A stretch of DNA of 64,000 nt. It comes from Puccinellia tenuiflora. Lineage: Eukaryota > Streptophyta > Magnoliopsida > Poales > Poaceae. The position numbers were made by a program, and so were the translations under genes. The notes below the pieces were generated by a model that ran no database searches, was not told where the DNA came from, and worked only from the letters and a program-made list of their open reading frames with translations. The DNA lies in contig QRDG01000060.1 of NCBI GenBank assembly GCA_012064385.1, positions 124,001 through 188,000 on the forward strand. Reading direction: 5' to 3'. Position 1 is the stretch's first letter, and each line of letters starts with the position of its first letter. Below are positions 54,167 to 64,000 of the stretch, piece by piece.

Positions 54167-56249
54167 ATTATTCTCGTAGAAGGCTAGCAAATTGATTATG
54201 TCAACTGCTTTCCTGTGCCAGATAGTTGATCCGCCCAACATTCTCAGCTCTACGCGGAAAGAGAGAGAAAAGCACAAAAACATGTTGATTAACTCAGCCA
54301 CCTTTTTTCTCAGCGTGAACTAAAGCAACTAATTACGAGAAAAGAGACGATATGGGGAGACGTACGTAGGTACTAAAGTCTGAAAAGAACAAATCATCGC
54401 AAATCATCGTGATTTCGACCTCTAACCGCACCTTACCCTCTCTGCAGTTTCTTAAAAGCTATGAAAATAACAGCACGAGGGAACGGATTACAGTCAATTG
54501 ATCGGACGATTATTGCCGCTGATGGACAATGACACGAGGTGGTAATTAAACCTCAAAAATCGCCGATGCCGATGGAGCCTGACAATTTGCTCTCCTTGTT
54601 TGTCTTCATCGTTGGTGACCGACGTAGGTGGTACTGTGCTACTTTGCTAGAGTAACACCAGTCGCACCATCAGTCTGAACCCTTGTATGTGGACTTTCTT
54701 ATTTCAACTTCCTTGATTTGTTTTTAATTTAAAAATATTACTCTAATAAACGTTCTTCTTAATTAATGAAAACGGCAAAGCTTTTGTCTTTGTTTCAAAA
54801 AAGAAAAATCTCACACTGTACAGTGGAGCGTGGCAAGAAGAGCAACATGCATGTGCATGCATGCTCGAAATCAGTTCTGAGCTACACCCAGATCCGCCAA
54901 ATTTCTGCTAAAGTACAAGATACAAATTAGATACGTCGTACTAGCGTACTGATGGACACCGAGGACAAATTCCAGAGCTAATAAGAGACGGTGGAGATTC
55001 TTTACAAAAGCTCTTTCAGTTAATTTTCTTTTAATAAGCAGATGACCTATCGATTCAGAGAAAAGATGCCGCTTGGTAGATGTCACAAGCAACCAACCGA
55101 ATACAGGTGCACTTTAGCTAATCCGAGTCGATGCGCGAGGGTAGGGTGGTGCGGGTAGTGTAAGCAATCACCTCCTTACAATAAACAATGCATGTAAAGA
55201 TCAGATTACACATTTACACGAATATAAACATGGAGTGTATGACAAGCTGGTTTTGAGAAGGTTTATTCGTAATTTAATTAGGACATCTCTAACAGATACC
55301 TAAAAACGGTTAGAGAAGTAAAAAAACATTTTACTTCTCTAAATCGCACCTAGCTGAAACCCATTCGTCCACCGTTGTCCCCCGCTCGATGCGTCCACTT
55401 CGGCGTCGCTCTCCGTGCCTCCGCCGGCCTCCATGTGCCACCGCCGGCACCCTATAGCACTCGTCGCGCTCCTTCCCACTTCGATCTGGTTGTCGCTCGT
55501 CGTTGTCGCCTAAAATCGACGAACCTACGGCAGCCGGCGTCGCGTTTCAACGGGATCCGTCAGGGACCGGACTACACAGCCACCCTGAACGCTCCGCGCT
55601 GCCTCTGTGCTATGTCTTCTTCCTCTAGGCGATTGAGTCTTGTCATTCAACCAACCGTCGGTTGTCCATCAGCTCGTCGTCTATTCTCTACCAATCATCA
55701 AGTGTGACCGCATGCAGTTGGGTATCGAGCACGGATGGATTTTTTTAAAATGAAATGGATAAAGTGAGTGCAATTTTGTGTCAGACGAAGAAAACTGCAC
55801 TTTGAGGGGGCCCAAGTTTGGTGGTGGATTTTTTTTAAGCAGAGGTCCATAGCCTATTTTGGACAGCGAGCCAGGCGAAACTACACTTTGAGGGGGCCCA
55901 AGTTTGGTGGTGGATTTTTTTTAAGCAGAGGTCCATAGCCTATTTTGGACAGCGAGCCAGGCAAAACTACAATAGGGGCCCAAGTTTTCAGACAATATTT
56001 AAGAAGGAGCATGAGGAAGATTCCAAAAACTACGCTTTGTATGCCGAGTTTGCACTGTAATTTTCGTTACTTTTGAGAGTCCAAGTGATGGTGTCGTTAA
56101 TCCTAGGGTAAGAGCAACCTCGGCTAGGAGACCCCATAGATGAAGGAACTGTGCGAAGTGTTGGACTGTGAACCTTTCTAAAATGGTTTGTGAGAGCGTC
56201 ATGGATACTTTCATTCTTGCGTTTGGAGTCTCGAAAAGATTAGGAGTTA
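54167..56249. other. Intergenic, no supported gene; one 86-bp tandem repeat
   Basis: Mostly AT-rich unique-looking sequence. At 55791-55962 two direct copies of an 86-bp unit (ACTTTGAGGGGGCCCAAGTT...) occur, with the first bases of a third. A plus-strand GC-rich frame at 55375-55707 is Arg/Ser/Pro-rich without domains and is not called. Confidence 0.5.
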
Positions 56250-56332
56250 CTACTTCTGTTCCAAAATGTACCTTTTTAGCAAGTTAGTTTATAACTTTCT
56301 AAAAAGGCTATATTTTAGAACGGAGGGAGAAG
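56250..56332. mobile_element. Stowaway MITE
   Basis: The ends CTACTTCTGTTCCAAAATGT and (inverse) CTTCTCCCTCCGTTCTAAAA are imperfect inverted repeats. TA flanks both sides (56248-56249, 56333-56334). 83 bp, mostly self-complementary. Confidence 0.75.
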
Positions 56333-56335
56333 TAA

Positions 56336-56608
56336 GCCTAGTCACAATGAAGAGTAACTTAGACTAGTAACATATTCATGTTACTATTCTACGTTACTAC
56401 CTCTACAGTGTATAGTAACATATGGACAGTGTCATGCATGTCTTTATTTATTAGTCTATAGACTCATTTGTCTCGTGATTTATGTGATGTTATAGTAACA
56501 TATTATATTACCATAAACAGCTCTCTTCTCATTAATTACTTGTCACATAAGCAAATCGTGTCTTAATATGTGTGATGTTACTAACTAAGTTACCCATTGT
56601 GGCCAGTC
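56336..56608. mobile_element. Tourist-like MITE upstream of the OSCA-like gene
   Basis: The left end CCTAGTCACAATG...GTAACTTAG and the inverse of the right end (ACTGGCCACAATGGGTAACT) match over about 25 bp. The interior is AT-rich with many GTAACAT/ATGTTAC motifs. The target duplication is unclear. It lies just before the putative first non-coding exon of the OSCA-like gene. Confidence 0.6.
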
Positions 56609-58264
56609 AAGGGTCGGATAGACTTTTTTCGCCACCACTTTTTTCGCTCGGTAACATTTCTCCCCCGTCTGTCTTTGACTCCTCCCTCGCTCTGTACTCC
56701 TCCTAGTCGTGCCGCTCGCGTCGCTTTCCCGTCTCCGCCCTTTCCTTCCGATCGAAACTTCCATTGCGGATTCCACCAAATGTCCAAATCCTCTCACGAT
56801 CGCCAACCACCACTGCTTGCTACATAACCATCGCTCTCCAATCCCCACCAAACGCCCAAATCCACCGCCAAATCTCTGCTGCAAGCATCCCTCTCTACTC
56901 ATCTCTCGCCGGTTCCGCGGCGCGCATTGGGCGGGCCGGCAGGTGATTTGCCTCGGTTCCTCCGTACAGCGGATGGTTCCAGACTTCCACTCTCTCGTTC
57001 ATTCGTTTCCTGATTCTTCTTCTTCTGATTTTGGATGGTGTAGGGTTTGGTGCAATCGAGCGGCATTGGTGGATTCGGCCCGCTGTCGTCGAGTTGGAGG
57101 AGGTGAGTTTGTTGTGCTCCTTCTTTGGGGATTACTGGTCGAATTTGTGAATCTTCTGGTAGCGAGCGGCAAGAGTCGAGTTTAGTGGGCGGATTTGGTG
57201 CTGTGCCTGTTTTGCTTATCCGAAGTTTGCGAATCTTACAGATAATCGTATAGTGAACTAGAGAGCAAAGACGGGTGCAGTTTTGGTTGGTGTTCGGTGT
57301 GCGTTCGGCTATTTCTTATTTTGGTCGACTAGGCAATTGGGTATTCTAATCTTAGCATGATGCACTGCGGACAGATGGAATGCCTGAACCTAACCTGTAT
57401 CGTTCCTCCCTGTGAATCCAAGAATAAAAACCCATGTATGTTGGGTGGGTGGAGTAGATGCCTGGACCCTCCCCCCCAGTCGATAAAATGGTTGTTTCAG
57501 TCGAAAGTAGAAGAAAAAGGGAACTGGATTTGGGTGCTATTCTAATCTTAGGATGCCACATTAAGGGCAGATGGAGTGCCCGAACCTAACCTATGTGTTC
57601 AGTAAAGCAGATGCTACATATGGACTCTTCTAGTTGATGATCTGTTTATATTCGAGTCAAAATAAGGGGCATAAAGCTCGCTTTTGAAGCTGAACAAATC
57701 GTATGAATGCTGTAGTGCTTCAACATTTTTGTGGTGATGGTTTGAAATTGTTTAACTCATTCTGATTCGATCTGTTTTTCTATTAGATTCTTCATGTCTC
57801 CCATGGGATTTGTCAGATATATATTCCATTTTGTACTTTTTAAACACTACGGTCAACCTCTTGTGTTTTAGTATTGGAAGGCTTTGATTAATCTAGCACT
57901 TTATTTGCTGCAGTTATATTAACTGTACTATTTCCCTCAAGTTTTCTGAGGGTCTCGTTTGTCCTATTAGTTCCTGCAATATCATTATCAGGCCGAGTAG
58001 TGGACTCCAATTTATCTTCAACACATGTAAAGGAATTTGTGCGCATGTGAGTGTTTCTCGGTGGTGCATACTCGTTTCATTGGTGCACATGGGAATAATG
58101 TGATTGCAGAATTAATTCAAGATCATGTCTGTAAGACTTCTATACATGTATATATAAAATTTCATAACCTGATCCTTTCCTGCAGGCACCGACAAAGCTC
58201 TAAAGTAATTTGTATTCAGATGACATAAGGAGTGTTGGGCTTTCACGTATTTGCGTAGAAGGAG
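56609..58264 (+). promoter_or_regulatory. Promoter, leader exon and leader intron of the OSCA-like gene
   Basis: A pyrimidine-rich, plant-leader-like stretch (about 56630-57102) ends at AG/GTGAGTTTG. A T-rich intron runs to TTTCCTGCAG at 58185, and 58186-58264 would be the rest of the leader. Inside the intron, TCTAATCTTAGSATG-type sequence repeats 196 bp apart (57345 and 57541). The exon call is inference from splice motifs. Confidence 0.5.
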
Positions 58265-61200
58265 ATGAAAGTTGGTGGTCTTCTGACCTCTGCTGGAATC
58301 AACATCGGGCTCTGTGTACTTTTTCTGTCATTCTATTCCATTCTGAGGAAACAGCCACAGAATGTTAAGGTCTATTTTGGAAGAACTATTTCTAAGGATC
58401 GTCGCCGGCTCCAAGGGGCTTTTATTTTGGACAGATTTGTTCCATCCCCTAGCTGGATTGTGAGAAGTCTGCAGTGCACGGAGGATGAGATCTTAACAAC
58501 TGCTGGGTTGGATGCTGTTGTTTTCAATAGAGTTCTAGTATTTAGGTGCATACATTTTTTACTTTTACCTTCCTTGCCGCTTCAATATTACTGTTTGATA
58601 TTTATGAGAGATCTTTTTAAGCTGTCTTGCCTAGACGGTTTACTCTTGAAAAATTCAACATGCTGATGTGACCTTTTAATGTATGTCGCTTTTCGCTTCT
58701 AAATTGTTGATTGATATGTGAGTGACAGCTTCATGCTAAAAAAATCAGAATATTTTTAATATGAATATACAAAATATATGATCGAATCAACTTTGTAAAA
58801 TTGCACAAAAATAGGAAATGGCCATGCAAAACAGATAGTGTACAGACGTAATAAAAGTATTAACAATCGTGTCTGTTCTCACATACTACCCCCCTATTGG
58901 TTACCTGATATCCTAATGTAGAGTTGAATTGAACTGGAAGAATTAACAAATTTAACACCACCTAGATTAAAATGAAACCGTTAGAGTTTACTAACAAATC
59001 AACAATCTGAGGGTTGTCTATTGCAATTAGTGTAATTTATTCTGTGACCACAAGCACCATTTATTTCTCATGATTCTTGGTGAATGAGGATTTCTCCTGT
59101 TTACAGACGAAATTTATGACTGGTGATTTGTAAGAACCTCATTGATACACTCCTGCTTTGATTATTGTATTTTCCTTAGTTCCCCACTTCTCATATTTCC
59201 AGTATACAACTTCAGGTAGCTGACGTATCTTCTTTTCAACAGCATACGCATATTCTCAGTAGCTGCCATTCTTTGTGTATTTGGAATCCTCCCATTGAAT
59301 TATTTTGGACAAGATCATCGTGTCCTGATTGCTTCAGCATCACTGGAGACATTTACAATAGGAAATGTGCAAGAGAGATCTAGATGGTAAGCAATTGAAG
59401 TCCTCTTATTTGATTCTGAGGAGGCAAACTTGGTCCGTTAAACATGTCATCTTATATGTTTCATCTTCTGTTTTAGCTTATTTTAAGCTGTCTTCTGGTG
59501 CTATCTAGGATTTGAATTACTATTTGTATCTTTATCCTATAAACTAGTCAGTAAATCATCCGGGCATATCTTTGAAACTGATAAACATCTTGGATTGGTT
59601 TACACAATGTTTATAACTGCAGGCTTTGGGTCCATTGCGTCGTGCTGTACATCATATCTGGTGTAGCTTGCTTTCTTCTATATTTGGTACGACCAAGTAG
59701 TTTGACATTTGAAATTACTCAAAAGTTCAATTACCTTGAAACCTCATTTATATCATTTCCTACATTGTTGCTTAAGGAGTACAAGCATATTGCTAAACTG
59801 AGGTTACTTCATCTTGTTCAAACAAATGACAATCCTAGTCGTTTTACTGTCCTTGTTCGTGGGATACCGAAGTCAAGTCATGAATCATTCAGCAGCGCTG
59901 TTGATGGTTTCTTTGCGAAGTACCACGCACCGAGTTATCTATCTCATCTAGTTGTTCATAAAGTTGGGAAAGTTCAGAAGATAGTGGTAAGCAAGTATAT
60001 TTTATTATGTGTAATGTAGGTTTTACCAAATTTCTATTATTTTTTCGGAAATGTAATGCTGCTGCTACAGATTACTATTAAATATTATTCTTTATGGCTT
60101 ACTAGCCCCATAACATATCATCAATTAGCAACTAGCAATTCCATACAATAGGTATGATTGAACGGCGAACCAATACAATGGTAGCATTTAGCATGACATG
60201 ACTCCAACACACACCTTCTAGCTTTAAATCATTTTGTGTAGATGATGGAACGTTGTCTTCGAACTTCAGCTTCATCCTCCTCATCTATATATATACTTCC
60301 ATGGCTTTAAAGTTTCTTGTGTTAAATACTTGTCCATCTCTTTTCTAATTTTCACGGTTCCCTTGGGACGTTTCTCCACACATGGGCCACACGGTTGCAG
60401 GCTTGCAACGGTTGTGCCTGTGGGTTTGAAGAACTGTTTTCCTTAAAAACGAAGTCACGTCTCCCCCTACAATCTTTTTGGGGGACCGGGAGAGTGAGGA
60501 AACTTGTCAGTATGACGCTAATGGTATTTTGCAACATGCATAATCTTTGTAGACTGTTAGAGCAACAGAAACAGCGAACTACCTTTATCGAACAAAATAA
60601 AACAGGACTAGAATCACCATAAAGCACTGTGAACGTGAGGTCTGTGAGCTGTTCGATGATCACCATCCGCGCATATTCTATTGGCTTGTCTAGCACATTC
60701 ATACGCTGCCTATTAGCATCTCTCTTGAATAGTAACACTGGAAATAATGGAACTCCCAAACTCATCTTAAGCTCTTGTGTGTAACCTCTGTAGTGCAGCT
60801 GGCCAGCTGTGCAATACAATATACTGAACTGTAATTAGAAAATATTCCTTAAAGTTGTAAGTGTAAATGTATTACTGTTTTTGGGTAATTCAATACCATT
60901 ACAGATGCAACATCTGCTTTTAGGATGCAGGATCATTCCTTTCTCCTGTACTTATTTCCATATTTTCAGATTTTTTAATCATACCCTCACTGCATGCTCA
61001 CATGGTACTTGCTTTTCAGATGGGTGCAAAGAAGGCTTATAGGAAGTTCAAGCATACCAAGGCTGCTGCTGTCGATCAGACATGCAGATCCGTTACATAT
61101 CAATGTTGTCTTTGTGGAGTGTCATCAAATTCGTTCCAGTTGTTGCCTATTGAAGAGCAAGAGAGGGAAAACCCCTGTGCAAAAGATTCAAACTTGAACT

Positions 61201-63850
61201 TACCTGATGAGGTCAACTAGCAATCATTTGGTTCATTTTCTTACAATTATCCTTACTAAATTGTTGTAATTTATTAATTTAGTTGTGCTAACTGAATACA
61301 GGACTGTGCTGCTGCCTTTGTATTTTTCAAAACTCGGTATGCGGCGTTAATTGTATCCGAAATTCTCCAGACATCCAACCCTATGAAATGGGTCACTAGT
61401 CTGGCCCCAGAACGTGACGACATGTATTGGTCGAATCTTTGGTTACCGTACAAGCAACTTTGGATTCGCCGCATAGCAACACTTCTGGGTTCTATTGTTT
61501 TTATGTTCATTTTTCTTGTCCCCGTAACATTTATACAAGGTCTAACTCAGCTAGAAACGCTGCAGCAAAGGCTTCCTTTCCTGAAAGGGATATTGAAAGG
61601 GTAAGTAATATTAATGCTTAGAACTCACGTGTTATTATCAAGTGCAAGGTCTAAACTCAGCTGGAGCAGCTGCAGCAATGGCTCCCTCCTTGTTTTGTAT
61701 TGGCATAAGTGTGCATTGCATCTAAAGTGCCTTCAATTTGTATTTGTTAATATGAATTGACCTAGAGTTTAATACCGAGATAACATTCAATTACCAGACC
61801 TTCCCTTTCTCTAGAAAGCATTGAAATTATAGCGGTGGATCAAACTGATGTGTAAATTATGTAGTTACTACTGAAGTGTGGAGATATTGCAGTCTTATAT
61901 TCAACACTACATCAAAATTTAATGATTACTAATTTGCTTGTAGGAAATACATCCCCCAGCTAGTAACTGGATACCTTCCCAGCGTCATCTTACAAATATT
62001 TTTTTATACTATCCCCCCAACCATGATGCTATTTTCGACATTAGAGGGGCCTATTTCTCACAGTGAAAGGAAGAAAAGTGCCTGCTGTAAAGTATTATAC
62101 TTCACCATTTGGAATATCTTCTTCGTCAATGTCTTATCAGGTTCAGTAATTAACCAACTGAATGCGTTATCCAGCCCAAAGGACATTCCAATGCAGCTTG
62201 CTAGAGCAATACCCTTACAGGTGAATCACATATTTGTTTTTTTCTGGTTATAAAGACACAAAATATAAAATATTTAAGTAACTATATGACGTGTACTGAT
62301 TTTTTTGGGTTGAGCTTTTCTAGGTGCTCACTGCAGTTTTATAAAGACTTTGTTTTTACTTCCATTTCAGGCTACCTTCTTTACCACCTATGTTCTGACT
62401 TCAGGATGGGCTAGTCTATCATCAGAACTTATGCAACTCTTTGGTCTTATTTGGAACTTTTTAAGGAAATATATTCTGAGAATGAAAGGAGATAGCGATT
62501 TTGTCTTCTCATTTCCCTATCATACAGAACTACCAAAAGTTCTGCTGTTTGGACTATTGGGCTTCACATGCTCTGTGCTAGCGCCTCTAATCTTGCCCTT
62601 TTTGTTGATATACTTCTTTCTTGCCTATGTTGTGTACCGTAATCAGGTGAGAAACTAGACATAATCTTCTAACTTAAGATTCCTTTGCAAACAATGTTCT
62701 GATTTCACGTCCATATGTATAATTTGGTTCATAACTATGAATGAAGTAAAAAGTTATTTCTTACCCTGATGGTGTTCATTTTGTCATATGTGCGTCCTGT
62801 TATAATACGCGTGAATGTGATAGATCCTCATGCGTGTTAGCTCCTTTTTGTGTTAAAATGCAATCTTTAACTTTGATATGTTCCTTTTGATATGCTTTCT
62901 GTGGTCTTGTACAACTTCCTTGTGGTTACACATCTTATAGTTATTTCATCTGAATCTCAGGACAATTCAAACCGTTTTTCCTAGATACTGAATTATATGT
63001 TTTTACAAAAACAAACTATTTGCAAAAGTACGTCCTCTGTGCTCCTGCATAACCTAATGGTTAGTAATTTACCATTTTCAGTTCATCAATGTTTATTGTA
63101 CAAAATACGACACGGGCGGTCTGTATTGGCCAATTGCATACAATACAACAATATTCTCTGTCGTGCTCACTCAGATCATCTGCCTTGGTGTCTTTGGCCT
63201 TAAAAAATCCCCAGTAGCTGCAGGCTTCACTGTACCTCTCACCATCCTCACTCTTTTATTCAACCAGTATTGCAGAAAGCGTCTTCTGCCATTATTCGGG
63301 ACTTTCCCTGCACAGGTTAGTATAACTCATTTTACAGTTTTTAGTTTGACCTTTAGATATACAAGTTACATAGAGAGGATCCATGGCTAAACGTTTCTAT
63401 TCACCTTGCTGCCGATGTACAATACATTTTTATGCTCTCAACTGGGACTAGGTACCTTGCATTTTATATGTCCTGATCGAAATGGAATTTCTTATACATA
63501 GTTCTCAGTGGCACAAATAATTTGTTCTTGCACATCCGCAGGTGTTAATAGACATGGACAGAGAAGATCAGCAATCAGGCAGAATGGATGCCATTCACCG
63601 GGGCCTTTGTTCTGCTTACTGCCAGTCTCTTGACACTGATGACATATCTTTGGAAGATATCCAAATCTCCAGTACAGATGGAGATGGAAGTGGCAGCTCA
63701 GGTGAATCTAGTTGCAAAGAAGGCTGCAATCAACCAGGAAGTGACCTATCGCACCCAACACTGAAAGGTCTCCCTGTCGATCAGCTACGGAGTGCGGTGA
63801 GATCGCTAGCTTTCATGATCAGACTACAGAAGAGAGGCTTATCAGCATAA
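58265..63850 (+). CDS. OSCA/CSC1-like (DUF221) mechanosensitive cation channel, 10 exons, complete
   Basis: Exons 58265-58545, 59243-59386, 59623-59686, 59777-59986, 61020-61211, 61302-61600, 61944-62220, 62371-62646, 63082-63315 and 63542-63850 join in frame with GT-AG borders to 761 aa. The N-terminus (L-L-T-S-A-G-I-N-I-G-L-C-V-L-F) is the first membrane helix of the RSN1_TM domain (to about 165). The cytosolic PHM7 region follows (F-T-V-L-V-R-G-I-P near 186-194, and A-F-V-F-F-K-T-R-Y-A-A after 301). Then comes the RSN1_7TM/DUF221 pore block (about 355-625) and an acidic Ser-rich tail. It resembles the RXW8/HYP1 (OSCA2) group by its N-terminus. Characterised members are tension- or hyperosmolality-gated Ca2+-permeable channels at the plasma membrane; function here is by homology. 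All introns look normal. Confidence 0.94.
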
Positions 63851-64000
63851 GCCTCTACTCGCTCAACCACGGCGGGAAATGTACAAACTGCATACATTGT
63901 GCACATAGGACACATAGAGACGGAGATACGTACAGATAGAGCATCTCCTGTTAAGTCGCTGAGGGTAAAATTGTGTGTTCAGATGAATGCCTTCGCGACT
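63851..64000 (+). other. 3' untranslated region of the OSCA-like gene
   Basis: Non-coding sequence after the TAA at 63848-63850. No AATAAA signal is seen before the window ends. Confidence 0.5.

Noticed and set aside
55375..55707. 110-codon Arg/Ser-rich plus frame
   Set aside because: No domain, no intron-exon context and no conserved motif; probably a GC-rich repeat fragment.

Overview
The window is nuclear DNA of a grass, probably Pooideae/Triticeae-like. The reasons are GT-AG spliced plant genes, a monocot-type miR396 target in a GRF gene, Stowaway MITEs, and dense nesting of CACTA, Mutator and copia elements. The species cannot be fixed from the sequence alone. Exon coordinates below were read by eye from splice sites and reading-frame continuity; no alignment program or database was used.

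Host genes, left to right: (1) a small single-exon uncharacterised grass protein (3790-4251, minus). (2) A non-coding host gene (about 9385-11150, plus) with three related box C/D snoRNAs, whose guides are complementary to adjacent segments of the 3' half of U6 snRNA; its promoter has Site II (TGGGCY) and telo-box motifs. (3) A complete four-exon GROWTH-REGULATING FACTOR gene (11515-13929, minus, 419 aa, QLQ + WRC, miR396 site), tail to tail with the snoRNA host. (4) A complete eleven-exon CNNM/DUF21-CBS membrane protein gene (20622-25733, minus, 419 aa). (5) A complete ten-exon OSCA/CSC1-like channel gene (58265-63850, plus, 761 aa).

Between these lie mobile elements whose ends can be read. 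A non-autonomous CACTA (6686-8653, TSD CTT) is packed with 16 copies of a 12-bp inverted-repeat hairpin. An outer Mutator-like element (26367-40164, 9-bp TSD CTATTCGAC/CTATTCAAC) carries a decayed FAR1-type transposase, with a truncated LINE in one of its introns. An inner MULE (about 26403-35445) is inserted inside the left terminal inverted repeat of the outer one; it carries a mudrA-type transposase with one in-frame stop and, convergently, an eight-exon plant-mobile-domain (PMD) gene with two in-frame stops. A second CACTA (41828-53985, TSD GCT) is split by a gag-only copia LTR retrotransposon (44467-53656, TSD GAAGG, minus orientation). Stowaway, hAT-like and Tourist-like MITEs and LINE remnants fill other gaps.

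The observations most worth following are the U6-directed snoRNA cluster, the MULE-in-MULE nest carrying a PMD gene, and the gag-only retroelement whose internal region repeats the first bases of its own primer-binding site.
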